Source of the DNA: Candidatus Nitrohelix vancouverensis
Lineage (GTDB): Bacteria; Nitrospinota; Nitrospinia; Nitrospinales; VA-1
Direction of reading: 5' to 3'
NCBI GenBank assembly: GCA_015698305.1
Contig: CP048620.1
Coordinates: 1,948,557-2,012,556 of the forward strand
Length of the DNA: 64,000 nt
Under the pieces are notes generated by a model that had not been told where the DNA came from, made no database searches, and worked only from the letters and a program-made list of their open reading frames with translations. This document shows positions 37,577 through 46,393 of the stretch, in pieces. The translations under genes and the position numbers were made by a program. Numbering within the stretch: the first letter of the stretch is position 1; every line of letters begins with the position of its first letter.

Positions 37577-37596
37577 ATTACTTTAGTTAAAGTAAT
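37577..37596. promoter_or_regulatory. Palindromic operator candidate upstream of the Fic gene
   Basis: Perfect nine-base arms ATTACTTTA/TAAAGTAAT around a two-base centre, 48 bases before the Fic start in a very AT-rich stretch. The Fic protein's winged-helix C-terminus could bind here. Two nearby TTTTTGCCG repeats (around 37610 and 37621) flank it. Confidence 0.5.
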
Positions 37597-37734
37597 TTTT
37601 AAACTTAATTTTTGCCGATATTTTTGCCGGTTGGGTGGGAGGGGTTTTGGCACACAATCCCCCTATGAAGAAAAATGGCCAGGCAAACTCGCTGGCAGGA
37701 AAAAATGCTCAAATCCATCAATGGAAGGTATTGC

Positions 37735-40560
37735 CTACAAATATTCCTTGAGATACTGCCCGGTGTAGGACTTGGCGTTTTTGGCCAGCGCTTCGGGCGT
37801 TCCTTTGCCGATGATCTGCCCGCCTTTGGCGCCGCCCTCCGGGCCAAGGTCGATGATGTGATCTGCGGTCTTGATGACTTCCATATTGTGTTCGATGATG
37901 ATGACGGTGTTGCCCGCCTCGACGAGTTTGACGAGAACGCCGAGCAGGTTTTCGACGTCTGCGAAATGCAGGCCGGTGGTGGGTTCGTCGAGAATGTAGA
38001 GCGTTTGTCCTGCCGCGCGCTTGCTCAACTCTTTGGACAACTTGACGCGTTGCGCTTCGCCGCCGGACAGGGTGGTGGCGGCCTGACCGAGATGGATGTA
38101 GTCGAGCCCGACATCGGCGATGGTTTGCAATCGCGATCGTAATGAAGGAATGTTCTGAAAGAAAACGCGCGCCTCTTCGACCGTCATGGCCAGCACGTCG
38201 GCGATGTTTTTTCCCTTGTAAGTCACTTCCAGCGTTTCGCGATTGAAGCGCTTGCCCTGGCAGGCTTCGCAGGTCACGAAGACGTCGGGCAGGAAATGCA
38301 TTTCCACTTTGATGACGCCGTCGCCCTGACAGGTTTCGCATCGCCCGCCGCGCACGTTGAAGCTGAAGCGACCCGGTTTGTAGCCGCGCACTCGTGACTC
38401 CGGCGTTTCGCTGAACAGGTCGCGGATGAAGGTGAAGATTCCGGTGTAGGTGGCGGGATTGGAACGCGGCGTTCTGCCGATGGGAGACTGGTCGATGTCG
38501 ATCACCTTGTCGATGTATTGAATGCCTTCAATTGTGTCGAATTTTCCCGGCTTGTCCACGGAGCGCCAGAAATGTTTTGCCAGCGCCTTGTAGAGGATGT
38601 CGATGACCAGCGTGCTCTTTCCCGAGCCGGACACGCCGGTGACGCAGATCATGCAACCGAGCGGAAATTCAGCGGTCACGTTTTTCAGATTGTTTTGTTG
38701 CGCGCCGATGATCTTCAGCGATTTGCCGATGCCCTTGCGTCGCTGGGCGGGAACGGGCACCTGTTTTTTTCCCGAAAGGAATTGCCCGGTGAGCGATTTC
38801 TTGTTCTTGAGTAATTTCGCAGGCGTGCCGGAGAAGATGATCTCGCCGCCGTGAACGCCTGCGCCCGGTCCGAGATCGACCACATGATCGGCGGAGCGGA
38901 TGGTGGCGTCGTCGTGTTCGACGACGATCACCGTGTTGCCGAGATCGCGCAGGCGGAACAGGGTTTTCAGGAGGCGGTCGTTGTCGCGCTGGTGCAGGCC
39001 GATGCTGGGTTCGTCGAGCACGTAGAGGACGCCCATCAGCGAAGAGCCGATCTGCGTTGCCAGGCGAATGCGCTGGCTTTCGCCGCCGGACAATGTGGAT
39101 GAGGTTCGGTTGAGGGACAGGTAGTCCAGCCCGACGTTGTTCAGAAAGCCGAGGCGCTCCTTGATCTCTTTCACGATCCGGCGGGCGATGAGATGTTCTT
39201 GCGATGTCAGTTTCAGTTGATTGAAAAAATCGAGCAGATGGTCGATGGCCAACTCCGTCAGGTCGATGATGTTCTTGTCGCCTACCTTCACCGAAATGCC
39301 CGCTTTGGTCAGGCGCGTTCCTTCGCAGAGCGCGCAGTCCAGCGTGCGCATGTAGCGCGCAATTTCCTCGCGCGCCGATGCAGAGTCGGTCTCGCGGTAG
39401 CGTCGCTCCAGTTCGGGAATGACGCCGTCAAACGTTCCCGCGTAAAAATGCCGACGGTTGTTTTTTTCATAATAATACTGAATCTCTTCGTCGCCCGATC
39501 CGTACAACAGCGTCTGCTGGATTTTCTCCGGCAATTTTTCGTAAGGCGTTCCCAGTTTGAATTTGAAATGCTCCGACAGGGTTTCCAGCATCTGATGGAA
39601 ATACACCGAATTTTTTTTCTCCCAGGGCTTGAAGGCTCCGTCGCGTATCGACAGGCTGGGATCGGGCACGACGAGGTCGGGATCGATGACCATCTTGGTT
39701 CCCAGCCCTTCGCATTGCGGGCAGGCGCCGTTGGGATTGTTGAACGAGAACAGGCGCGGTTCGAGTTCGGGATAGCTGATGCCGCAGTAATTACAGGCGA
39801 ATTTTTCGCTGAACAACAAATCCTCGCTACTTCCATCGGCTCCCAGTTTGCAGATGATGGCCGAGCGCTCGCCATGCTCCAGCGCCGTTTCGATGGAGTC
39901 GGCGAGACGCCGCCCCAGCGTGTCTTTCACCACCAGACGGTCGATGACGATTTCCAGCGTGTGCTTGAATTTTTTGTTCAGCGTGATGTCTTCGTCGAGA
40001 GATCGCACTTCGCCGTCGATGCGCGCGCGCACGAATCCCTTTTTTTGAATTTCCGCCAGCTCGCGTTTGAACTCGCCCTTGCGGTTGCTGACGAGCGGCG
40101 CAAGGATCATTATCTTTGTGCCTGTCGGAATTTGCGTGACCTGATCGACGATCTGTTGCGCGGTCTGCGAGGCGATCTGCCGCCCGCATCCATAGCAGTA
40201 AACGCGACCGATACGCGCGAACAGCAGGCGCATGTAATCGTAAACTTCGGTGACGGTGCCAACGGTGGAGCGCGGGTTGCGACTGGAAGTTTTTTGTTCG
40301 ATAGAAATCGCAGGCGACAAGCCTTCGATGCTGTCCACGTCGGGTTTTTCCATCAGCTCGAGAAATTGCCGGGCGTAGGCGGACAGGGATTCGACGTAAC
40401 GGCGTTGCCCTTCCGCGTAGATGGTGTCGAAGGCGAGCGACGATTTGCCGGAGCCGCTCAGACCGGTGATGACCACCAGTTGATTGCGCGGCAGTTCCAG
40501 CGTGATGTTTTTAAGATTGTGTTCGCGCGCGCCTTTGATGATGAGTTTGTCGACAGCCAT
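37735..40560 (-). CDS. uvrA: Excinuclease ABC subunit A
   Basis: The damage-recognition ATPase of nucleotide excision repair, 941 residues and full length. The two ABC modules have Walker A sites [12 protein letters not shown] and [12 protein letters not shown] and signatures [13 protein letters not shown] and [13 protein letters not shown]. Zinc modules are seen as CNYCG...CPQCEG and CETCQG...CEACQG. The C-terminal codons have a diverged duplicate 1.4 kb downstream. The UbiD-family gene lies 30 bases upstream on the same strand. Confidence 0.97.
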   Translation of the reverse strand: MAVDKLIIKGAREHNLKNITLELPRNQLVVITGLSGSGKSSLAFDTIYAEGQRRYVESLSAYARQFLELMEKPDVDSIEGLSPAISIEQKTSSRNPRSTVGTVTEVYDYMRLLFARIGRVYCYGCGRQIASQTAQQIVDQVTQIPTGTKIMILAPLVSNRKGEFKRELAEIQKKGFVRARIDGEVRSLDEDITLNKKFKHTLEIVIDRLVVKDTLGRRLADSIETALEHGERSAIICKLGADGSSEDLLFSEKFACNYCGISYPELEPRLFSFNNPNGACPQCEGLGTKMVIDPDLVVPDPSLSIRDGAFKPWEKKNSVYFHQMLETLSEHFKFKLGTPYEKLPEKIQQTLLYGSGDEEIQYYYEKNNRRHFYAGTFDGVIPELERRYRETDSASAREEIARYMRTLDCALCEGTRLTKAGISVKVGDKNIIDLTELAIDHLLDFFNQLKLTSQEHLIARRIVKEIKERLGFLNNVGLDYLSLNRTSSTLSGGESQRIRLATQIGSSLMGVLYVLDEPSIGLHQRDNDRLLKTLFRLRDLGNTVIVVEHDDATIRSADHVVDLGPGAGVHGGEIIFSGTPAKLLKNKKSLTGQFLSGKKQVPVPAQRRKGIGKSLKIIGAQQNNLKNVTAEFPLGCMICVTGVSGSGKSTLVIDILYKALAKHFWRSVDKPGKFDTIEGIQYIDKVIDIDQSPIGRTPRSNPATYTGIFTFIRDLFSETPESRVRGYKPGRFSFNVRGGRCETCQGDGVIKVEMHFLPDVFVTCEACQGKRFNRETLEVTYKGKNIADVLAMTVEEARVFFQNIPSLRSRLQTIADVGLDYIHLGQAATTLSGGEAQRVKLSKELSKRAAGQTLYILDEPTTGLHFADVENLLGVLVKLVEAGNTVIIIEHNMEVIKTADHIIDLGPEGGAKGGQIIGKGTPEALAKNAKSYTGQYLKEYL

Positions 40561-40590
40561 GGAAGCAGTGTTTCCTATCGGGAAGAGATT

Positions 40591-42408
40591 TTAGGAGAAT
40601 AAAGATTGGAAGCGTTCGCTGACGCGTTGTTTGATTGCGTCCGTCATGATGATTTCTTCGGGCCAGCCTTGCTGGTAACCTTCTTCTTCATACTTGCGCG
40701 ACGCGTCAATGCCCAGCCTCCCGTTGATCTGATAGATGTCGCGGCGCGGGTCGATATTGTTCAGCGTTTTCCAGAGCGCGGTCGAGAGATCGGAAGGGTC
40801 TTCATGTTCTTCAATCACAATGAGAATCGAAACGTCTTCGGTGGAGGCGTCGTTGAGGAATTGTTCGATCAACTCTCTCGACTGATGCGCCGCTGTTTTT
40901 CGAGTCGCCGCGAAGAGAACGGAAAGCCGGGCGTCGATTTGCAGAATCTGGCAAGCCCGGATCTGCGGGAATTTTTTCAGGACGCGCTCCGCTTCAAAAT
41001 CTTCGGCGTTGGCCTTCGTCGCCTCTCGCGGGTCGGCGTAGCCCGGCTCGTCTTCCGTTTTTGTCGTCAGATCGATGCCGAGTTTGGAACCGTACAGGGC
41101 TTGATCCGAGGCGTGATTCAACACGTCGAGAATGCCTTCGGAAAAATACAGGTCTCGTTTTAAATTCAGTTTGTTCAACAACGCGAAGGCAACCGCTTTG
41201 TAGTCGTGCACGTCCAGCGTTTCGTCGACGACGAAGATGATTTTGACGAAGCTCATCTGCCCCATGCCCCACAGCGCGTTCATCAGGCGACGCCCCTGCA
41301 TGGGGAAGCGCTTGTCGATGGAGATGATGACGAGATTGTGAAACACGCCTTCGGCGGGCATGTCCATGTCGACGATCTCCGGCAACTGGGTGCGCATGAG
41401 AGGCAGAAAGATGCGCTCGGTGGCGCGGCCCAGATAGAGATCCTCCTGCGGCGGCTTGCCGACGATGGTGGTCAGGTAAATCGGATTCTTGCGATGCGTG
41501 ATCGCCGTGACATGAAACACGGGATATGGGCCGTCGTGAGAATAGTAGCCGGTGTGATCGCCGAATGGCCCTTCGATTCTGCTTTCGCGCGGGTCGATAT
41601 ATCCTTCCAGAACGATTTCAGCAGTGGCTGGAACTTCGAGGTCCACGGTCTTGCATTTCACCAGCGGCGTCGGCGATTTTCTTAAAAATCCGGACAGCAG
41701 AAATTCGTCAATGCCGTAGGGCAGGGGGGCGGACGCGGCGTAGCATACCGTCGGGTCGGCGCCGATGGCGACCGCCGTTTCCATGATCTTGCCGTGTTTT
41801 TTGAATTCGTGAAAAAAATGCGCGCCGTCCTTGTGGATATGCCAGTGCATGGCGGTGGTGTTCTTGTCGTAAATCTGCATGCGATACAAGCCAACATTGC
41901 GCACCGCCCCGTCGTAACTGCGGTTGACGACGATGGGGAAGGTGATGAATCGGCCGGCGTCGTCGGGCCAGCATTGCAGGATGGGAATTTTCCCCAGGTC
42001 CACCTCGTCGCCTTTGAGCACGACTTCCTGACAGGGCGCCTGACGCACGGTCCTGGGTGGAAACTGCGAGGCCTGCAGGAGCATGGGGATCATTTTGGCT
42101 TTTTCAAGCAAGGTTGTCGGCGGCGCAATTTTGATGTACTTTTCAATTTCTCTGGGAACGGCTTCGATGTCGTCCACGCCGAGCGCGAGGTTCATTCGTC
42201 GCTGCGAGCCAAAGGCGTTGATTAGTACCGGCATCTCGCTACCCTCGACGGACTCGAACAGCAAGGCTTTGCCGCCGCCGGGGAGTTTGGATACGCGATC
42301 TGTGATTTCCGATATTTCAAGGATAGGGGAGACGGTTTCTTTGATGCGAATCAGTTCCCCTTCCTGTTCCAGTCGTGTGATGAATTCTCTGAGCGAATAA
42401 TATGGCAT
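40591..42408 (-). CDS. UbiD-family decarboxylase, probably quinone synthesis
   Basis: A 605-residue UbiD-type enzyme, which decarboxylates an aromatic or unsaturated acid using prenylated flavin. Diagnostic segments are PGGGKALLFE, IDPRESRIEGPFGDHTGYYS (with the catalytic-site Arg/Glu context) and TTIVGKPPQEDLYLG. It is longer than E. coli UbiD (about 500), with an extra C-terminal region of about 110 residues. In this phylum a menaquinone or ubiquinone branch is likely, but the substrate is not proven. I start at ATG 42408 (MPYYSLREF), where homology should begin; an in-frame upstream extension to 42516 is possible. No strong ribosome site was found. No partner ubiX is in the window. Confidence 0.88.
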   Translation of the reverse strand: MPYYSLREFITRLEQEGELIRIKETVSPILEISEITDRVSKLPGGGKALLFESVEGSEMPVLINAFGSQRRMNLALGVDDIEAVPREIEKYIKIAPPTTLLEKAKMIPMLLQASQFPPRTVRQAPCQEVVLKGDEVDLGKIPILQCWPDDAGRFITFPIVVNRSYDGAVRNVGLYRMQIYDKNTTAMHWHIHKDGAHFFHEFKKHGKIMETAVAIGADPTVCYAASAPLPYGIDEFLLSGFLRKSPTPLVKCKTVDLEVPATAEIVLEGYIDPRESRIEGPFGDHTGYYSHDGPYPVFHVTAITHRKNPIYLTTIVGKPPQEDLYLGRATERIFLPLMRTQLPEIVDMDMPAEGVFHNLVIISIDKRFPMQGRRLMNALWGMGQMSFVKIIFVVDETLDVHDYKAVAFALLNKLNLKRDLYFSEGILDVLNHASDQALYGSKLGIDLTTKTEDEPGYADPREATKANAEDFEAERVLKKFPQIRACQILQIDARLSVLFAATRKTAAHQSRELIEQFLNDASTEDVSILIVIEEHEDPSDLSTALWKTLNNIDPRRDIYQINGRLGIDASRKYEEEGYQQGWPEEIIMTDAIKQRVSERFQSLFS

Positions 42409-42540
42409 GGCGTGTCGGCTTTGTTGATAATACGGTTTGGTGAAACGACCGAGTATTATAGCCCAGCGCAAGGATCGGGCGGGAAAAAATTGGCGATTCT
42501 TTTTCCCGGCGCGCAAGACTCTCTTTAGAAAGCTTCAATC

Positions 42541-43455
42541 ATGGCGGCTTATTTTTTCAAACGGGTGTTGTATGGAATCCCCGTATTGTTTGTGGTGGCA
42601 ACGCTCACCTTTTTCATCATGCGCTGGGCGCCGGGGGGGCCGTTCGACACCGAGAAGAAATTGCCGCCTGAGATCGTCGCCAATATCGAGGCGAAATACC
42701 ATCTCGATCAACCTGCGGTTGTGCAATACCTGCTCTATATCAAGGGACTGGCCTCCGGCGATCTGGGCCCGTCCTATAAATATATCGGGCGTGATGTGTC
42801 TGATATTATTTCCGACACCTTTCCCGTATCCGTCGTCCTGGGTCTGTCGGCTTTGATGGTTGTGGTTTTTGTCGGGATTCCCGCCGGAATGGCCTCGGCC
42901 TACTGGCAAGGCTCGCCGGTGGATCGCGGGGTTGTGTTTGCGGCGACGTTGGGAATCTCCGTTCCCAGTTTTGTTCTGGGAACCGTGTTGATCTGGGGCC
43001 TGTCGCATCAATTGCACTGGTTTCCGCCCGCCTTGTGGGAAGGTCCGAAGCATATCATCCTGCCTGCCATCGCCCTCGGCGCGCCTTTTGCCGGATACAT
43101 TGCGCGTTTGACGCGATCGGCAATCCTTGAAACCCTGTCAGCGGATTATGTTCGCACCGCGCGAGCCAAGGGCTTGAGCGAGCCGGTCATTCTGTTCAAG
43201 CACGTGCTGAAAAATTCCATGTCGCCGGTGGTGTCCGTTCTGGGACCGCTCACGGCGGGCTTGGTGACGGGATCCTTCGTTGTGGAATTCATTTTTTCGA
43301 TTCCCGGCATGGGCCGCTTCTTCATCACGGCGGTGACGAACCGCGATTACCCGCTCATCATGGGCGTGACTTTGGTCTATTCGGTTTTGATCGTTCTCGC
43401 CAATATCGTTGTGGACATGATCTATGCCTGGCTGGACCCGCGCGTCTCTGTGTGA
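42541..43455 (+). CDS. Peptide-type ABC transporter permease, OppB/DppB family
   Basis: A 304-residue inner-membrane permease with six helices. The N-terminus (YFFKRVLYGIPVLFVVATLTFFIMRWAPGGP) and the EAA loop (DYVRTARAKGLSEPVILFKHVLKNS) define the DppB class. It pairs with the OppC-like gene 250 bases on. No ATPase or binding-protein gene is next to them, so substrate and energy subunits lie elsewhere. Confidence 0.94.
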   Translation: MAAYFFKRVLYGIPVLFVVATLTFFIMRWAPGGPFDTEKKLPPEIVANIEAKYHLDQPAVVQYLLYIKGLASGDLGPSYKYIGRDVSDIISDTFPVSVVLGLSALMVVVFVGIPAGMASAYWQGSPVDRGVVFAATLGISVPSFVLGTVLIWGLSHQLHWFPPALWEGPKHIILPAIALGAPFAGYIARLTRSAILETLSADYVRTARAKGLSEPVILFKHVLKNSMSPVVSVLGPLTAGLVTGSFVVEFIFSIPGMGRFFITAVTNRDYPLIMGVTLVYSVLIVLANIVVDMIYAWLDPRVSV

Positions 43456-43708
43456 CTTATTCGCTGACCTGTCTGTCGCCTCCCATTATTAAGGCGCCTT
43501 TGGGTATGTAAATCGTGTTGGCAGGAGTTTTTAAAGCGGAGAGAAGGTGCCAGAGCAGTAGGGGTGGGGGAGGGCGCCGTAATTTTTTCTCTGGCCATTG
43601 AGAAAATCCATTGAAATTTTCAAGAGATAGTCTGATTCTAAGTATGTAGAGGATAACGCCGCTGTTTTCTGCCAGATAACCGGAAGGGCGGCTTGTCAAA
43701 AGCAGTTG

Positions 43709-44545
43709 ATGCTCTTTGAATTTGTGAAAAACATGTTACCACTGTCCGCCCGGCTTAGCGGGGGATTCATACTTCTTGTCACCTTGACCGCGCTTTGCGC
43801 GCCCTGGATTGCTCCCTATTCCTACGAAACGCAGGACACCCTGAACATTCTGGCGGCTCCCGGATGGGAGCATTGGATGGGTTCGGACCGTTTGGGGCGG
43901 GATGTGTTTTCGCGCATCATTTACGGCGCCCGCGTTTCCCTGTTCGTCGGCGTTTGCACGACGCTCATGGCTTTGTTGATCGGCTCGGTCTATGGCGCTG
44001 TTTCTGGTTACCTGGGCGGCAGGACGGATCAGTTGATGATGCGTGTGGTCGACGTGGTATTTTCCCTGCCCGATTTATTGATGATCATTTTGATCACGGT
44101 ATTGGTGGGGCGGGGGATGACAGGCATTTTCATCGCGCTGACCCTGGTCAGTTGGGTGACCGTCGCCAGGCTGGTTCGCGGCGAGGTTCTGCGTCTCAAG
44201 GAATTTCCTTTTGTTGAAGCGGCGCGTGCTTTGGGCGCCAGTCATTTGCGAATCCTTCTGCGCGAAATATTCCCGAATCTGGTGGGCGTGTTGATGGTGA
44301 CTTTGAGTTTCAGAATTCCTACTGCGATTTTGGCGGAGTCGACGCTCAGCTTCATTGGGCTGGGAATCGCGCCGCCTTACAGCAGTTGGGGAACGCTGGC
44401 GAACGATGGTTGGAAGGCGATCAAGTTTTATCCGCATTTGATCTTGTTTCCCTCGCTGGCGATATTTTTAACGATCCTTGCGTTTAATTTTTTTGGAGAA
44501 GGTTTGAGAGATTGGCTGGACCCTCGGAATCGAGCGCGCGCCTGA
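43709..44545 (+). CDS. Peptide-type ABC transporter permease, OppC/DppC family
   Basis: A 278-residue second permease with six helices. GSDRLGRDVFSRIIYGARVSL and the EAA loop (FVEAARALGASHLRILLREIFPN) are family marks, and it ends FFGEGLRDWLDPRNRARA. The start is ATG 43709, with the in-frame TTG at 43706 as an alternative; the ribosome site is weak. The last 38 bases of the gene are the first copy of a tandem repeat that continues downstream. Confidence 0.93.
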   Translation: MLFEFVKNMLPLSARLSGGFILLVTLTALCAPWIAPYSYETQDTLNILAAPGWEHWMGSDRLGRDVFSRIIYGARVSLFVGVCTTLMALLIGSVYGAVSGYLGGRTDQLMMRVVDVVFSLPDLLMIILITVLVGRGMTGIFIALTLVSWVTVARLVRGEVLRLKEFPFVEAARALGASHLRILLREIFPNLVGVLMVTLSFRIPTAILAESTLSFIGLGIAPPYSSWGTLANDGWKAIKFYPHLILFPSLAIFLTILAFNFFGEGLRDWLDPRNRARA

Positions 44546-44759
44546 AGGGCGCGTATGGAACAATGCTCATCCGTCGTGGAGATTGGCTGGACCCTCGGAA
44601 TCGAGCGCGCGCCTGAAGGGCGCGTATGAATCAACGCTCACCCGTGGAGATTGGCTGGACCCTTGGAATCGAGCGCGCGCCTGAAGGGCGCGTATGAATC
44701 AACGCTCATCTTGGGGATTTGTTAGGCCCCCGCATTCGAATCCGCGCCTGTGATTATGC
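44508..44759 (+). repeat. Tandem repeat grown from the 3' end of the permease gene
   Basis: Three near-identical units start at 44508, 44579 and 44647 (71 and 68 bases apart). Each begins GAGATTGGCTGGACCC and holds the hairpin CGCGCC-TGAAG-GGCGCG followed by TATG and GCTCA. A fourth, worn copy runs about 44713-44756. Unit 1 overlaps the last 13 codons of the OppC-like gene, and its hairpin spans the TGA stop. Together they give a row of stem-loops after the gene. Confidence 0.9.
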
Positions 44760-44942
44760 GCTTAAACGTTTGCGACTTTAAAATCAATGGGTTAAAATGG
44801 TTTTAGCGGACGGGGGCGAGTCTATCGCTTGTCAAACCGAAGCGACTTCAATAAATTGAAGATATGCGGATTGACAAGGAATTCGTTTCATTATAAATTG
44901 ACCGCTATTTTTGCGGTTTAATTGGTTTCCCGAGGATACGAC
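44546..44942. other. Intergenic region after the permeases
   Basis: No gene is seen. The first half is the tandem repeat; the rest leads to the promoter at 44871. A small stem (ACCGC/GCGGT, 44901-44917) sits near the expected transcription start. Confidence 0.5.
44871..44897 (+). promoter_or_regulatory. Candidate promoter for the 44943 gene
   Basis: TTGACA (44871-44876) and TATAAA (44892-44897) with a short 15-base spacer, about 45 bases before the GTG start. Confidence 0.45.
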
Positions 44943-45212
44943 GTGTGCCAAATCAAAGATGATTTGATCTGTGAAATAATCCGTATTTCCCAAACAAATT
45001 TGTTGGATAGAAAACGAATCGAAGGAGGCCCGGATTCTGGCAACGATATGGTTGTGAACTGGGTTCGTAGCAACGCCAAGCAGTACCGCGAAAATTTTTC
45101 TGAACTACTGGAGTCTTACCCGGCCTCTGAGCTGGGTTCGATTTTGCAGAAATTGACAGAGACGGGCAAGGACCTGGGAGAACTCCTGGGTCTGAAATTT
45201 GATAGAGTTTGA
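44943..45212 (+). CDS. Small unassigned helical protein (89 residues)
   Basis: A GTG start at 44943, seven bases after GAGG, gives MCQIKDDLICEIIRISQTN; a longer in-frame form would start before the ribosome site. The protein is helical, soluble and has two Cys near the start. I recognise no family. It lies just upstream of the Lcl-domain gene, 34 bases from that gene's ATG, in the same probable transcript. Confidence 0.7.
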   Translation: MCQIKDDLICEIIRISQTNLLDRKRIEGGPDSGNDMVVNWVRSNAKQYRENFSELLESYPASELGSILQKLTETGKDLGELLGLKFDRV

Positions 45213-45246
45213 TTTCCTTGAAAATCTTTTTGTATGGAATGTGTTT

Positions 45247-46017
45247 ATGGGAGAAGTAGAAAACACCCCTGAAGAAGCAAAACCCGAGACGGCCGAAGCG
45301 GCAAAACCCGCGGCGGCTGGAGCGGCGAAACCTGCGGCGGCTGGAGCGGCAAAACCCGCGGCGGCTGGAGCGGCGAAACCCGCGGCGGCTGGAGCGGCAA
45401 AACCTGCGGCGGCTGGAGCGGCAAAACCTGCGGCGGCTGGAGCGGCAAAACCTGCGGCTAAGAAACCTGCGGCGAAGCCGAAAGAACCGCTCAAACCATT
45501 TATTGATAATGGCGATGGGACCATCACTGATCCGAATGCGGGTTTGATGTGGAAAAAAACCGACGCATGGAACGACATGCACAAGTTCTATTTATGGAAG
45601 GATCATAAAGAGTATGTCGATAAAATAAATAAAGAGAAATTTGCCGGTTATAGCGACTGGTCGATCCCGTCCAAGGCGGAAGCGAGTGTGCTCTTCGACA
45701 AGGATAAGAAAAAGAAGTGTATGGACAAGAATGGGACGCATTATTATATCGATCCGATTTTTGAGGCGGGCGGCGTGTCCAATACCTGGATCACCGAGTG
45801 CTCGGACGACAATATCATTCGTTATGATTTGAAATGCGGCGTCGATACGCCTTATCCCGGAAATGATGTTTTTGGTTCGATGCGTCTGGTGCGCAAGGCC
45901 CCGGTTGCCAAGGAAGAGCCGAAGGCTGAAACGAAGGCGGAACCTAAGGCGGCTGAGAAAGAACCCGCGAAGGAAGCGGCGAAAGCGCCTGCCGAGGAGT
46001 CCGCAAAAGAAGAATAG
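45247..46017 (+). CDS. Lcl/DUF1566-domain protein with AAKPAAAG repeats
   Basis: A 256-residue protein. Residues about 18-72 are six AAKPAAAG units and a partial seventh, a flexible Ala/Lys/Pro linker. About 80-215 is an Lcl C-terminal (DUF1566) domain: DNGDGTITDPNAGLMWKK, YSDWSIPSKAEASVLF, and a final FGSMRLVRK. The tail is another Lys/Glu/Ala/Pro stretch. The domain is common in secreted or adhesive proteins, yet no signal peptide is seen from ATG 45247; an in-frame TTG at 45199 would add a hydrophobic but atypical leader. The C-terminal domain is certain, location and role are not. Confidence 0.82.
   Translation: MGEVENTPEEAKPETAEAAKPAAAGAAKPAAAGAAKPAAAGAAKPAAAGAAKPAAAGAAKPAAAGAAKPAAKKPAAKPKEPLKPFIDNGDGTITDPNAGLMWKKTDAWNDMHKFYLWKDHKEYVDKINKEKFAGYSDWSIPSKAEASVLFDKDKKKKCMDKNGTHYYIDPIFEAGGVSNTWITECSDDNIIRYDLKCGVDTPYPGNDVFGSMRLVRKAPVAKEEPKAETKAEPKAAEKEPAKEAAKAPAEESAKEE
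45298..45459 (+). repeat. 24-base coding minisatellite
   Basis: Six full units and one partial of a 24-base repeat encoding AAKPAAAG, with small changes (AAAACCCGCG against GAAACCTGCG) between units. The reverse strand also stays open across it (Arg/Ser/Phe and Ala/Gly/Phe repeats), so long minus-strand frames here are artefacts of the repeat. Confidence 0.92.
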
Positions 46018-46036
46018 TTCTTGGAATTTTGTATAC

Positions 46037-46082
46037 AGACCCTTTGTTACGGCTTGAGCCGTTTCAAGGGGTCTTTTTTTTT
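46037..46082 (+). terminator. Terminator after the Lcl-domain gene
   Basis: AGACCCTTTG pairs with CAAGGGGTCT (one G-T pair), with an inner ACGGC/GCCGT stem and a run of nine T. It overlaps the stop of the facing gene at 46064. Confidence 0.85.
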
Positions 46083-46393
46083 GTGGGAGGTTTTTCGCCT
46101 TTGGCGGCGAGCAACTTGTTCGATAAAGCGGCGAGTTTTTCTTCGTTCAGCCACATGCGAATTCCCTGAACCACTTTGTCTGGATCGTTTTCGACCAGCT
46201 GGCTGATTTCCTGTTTCATCGTAGCGACGCTGGGCGCCTCGGGTTTTTTGTCTGGAGTGGGCTTTTTACGGGGCTGGGGAAGTTTTTTTCGTTTCTGGAT
46301 TTTCCTGGAAGGTTTTTTGCGCGAGGATATATAAAGCAGGACGAAGGATGCCAGCGCCCCGAGGATGAGCAGGAAGGGCGCGAGGTCTTTCAT
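46064..46393 (-). CDS. Small membrane protein with FliF-tail-like segment
   Basis: A 109-residue protein. One N-terminal membrane helix ([19 protein letters not shown]) is followed by a very basic Pro/Lys linker, a helical segment, and a basic tail. The segment [23 protein letters not shown] strongly recalls the C-terminal FliG-binding part of the flagellar MS-ring protein FliF; no ring-building domain is present. Its ATG overlaps the stop of the upstream DnaJ-family gene (ATGA), so they are translated together. Function unknown. Confidence 0.75.
   Translation of the reverse strand: MKDLAPFLLILGALASFVLLYISSRKKPSRKIQKRKKLPQPRKKPTPDKKPEAPSVATMKQEISQLVENDPDKVVQGIRMWLNEEKLAALSNKLLAAKGEKPPTKKKTP

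Larger units (their letters stand above)
33828..37734. other. Accessory island between the TatD fusion and uvrA
   Basis: A 3.9-kb stretch, AT-richer than its flanks, with looser codon use. It holds a defence-type fusion protein, a diverged fragment of the uvrA 3' end and a Fic gene. No transposase or integrase gene was found. The right boundary is the uvrA stop; the left boundary is not marked by a repeat I can see. Confidence 0.6.

Noticed and set aside
39193-40602. A 469-codon plus-strand frame opposite uvrA
   Set aside because: Antisense shadow of uvrA; no family signature, and the uvrA motifs lie throughout.
43457-43699. An 80-codon minus-strand frame between the two permease genes
   Set aside because: Pro/Leu-rich, no family or ribosome site; the region is more likely non-coding.
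44734-44757. tRNA-like TTCGAATCC segment
   Set aside because: It lies in the worn fourth copy of the tandem repeat; no acceptor or anticodon stems can be formed around it.
44953-45584. Long minus-strand frames rich in Arg/Ser/Phe or Ala/Gly/Phe repeats
   Set aside because: They are the reverse reading of the 24-base coding repeat in the Lcl-domain gene; the plus-strand frame has the recognisable domain and a terminator.
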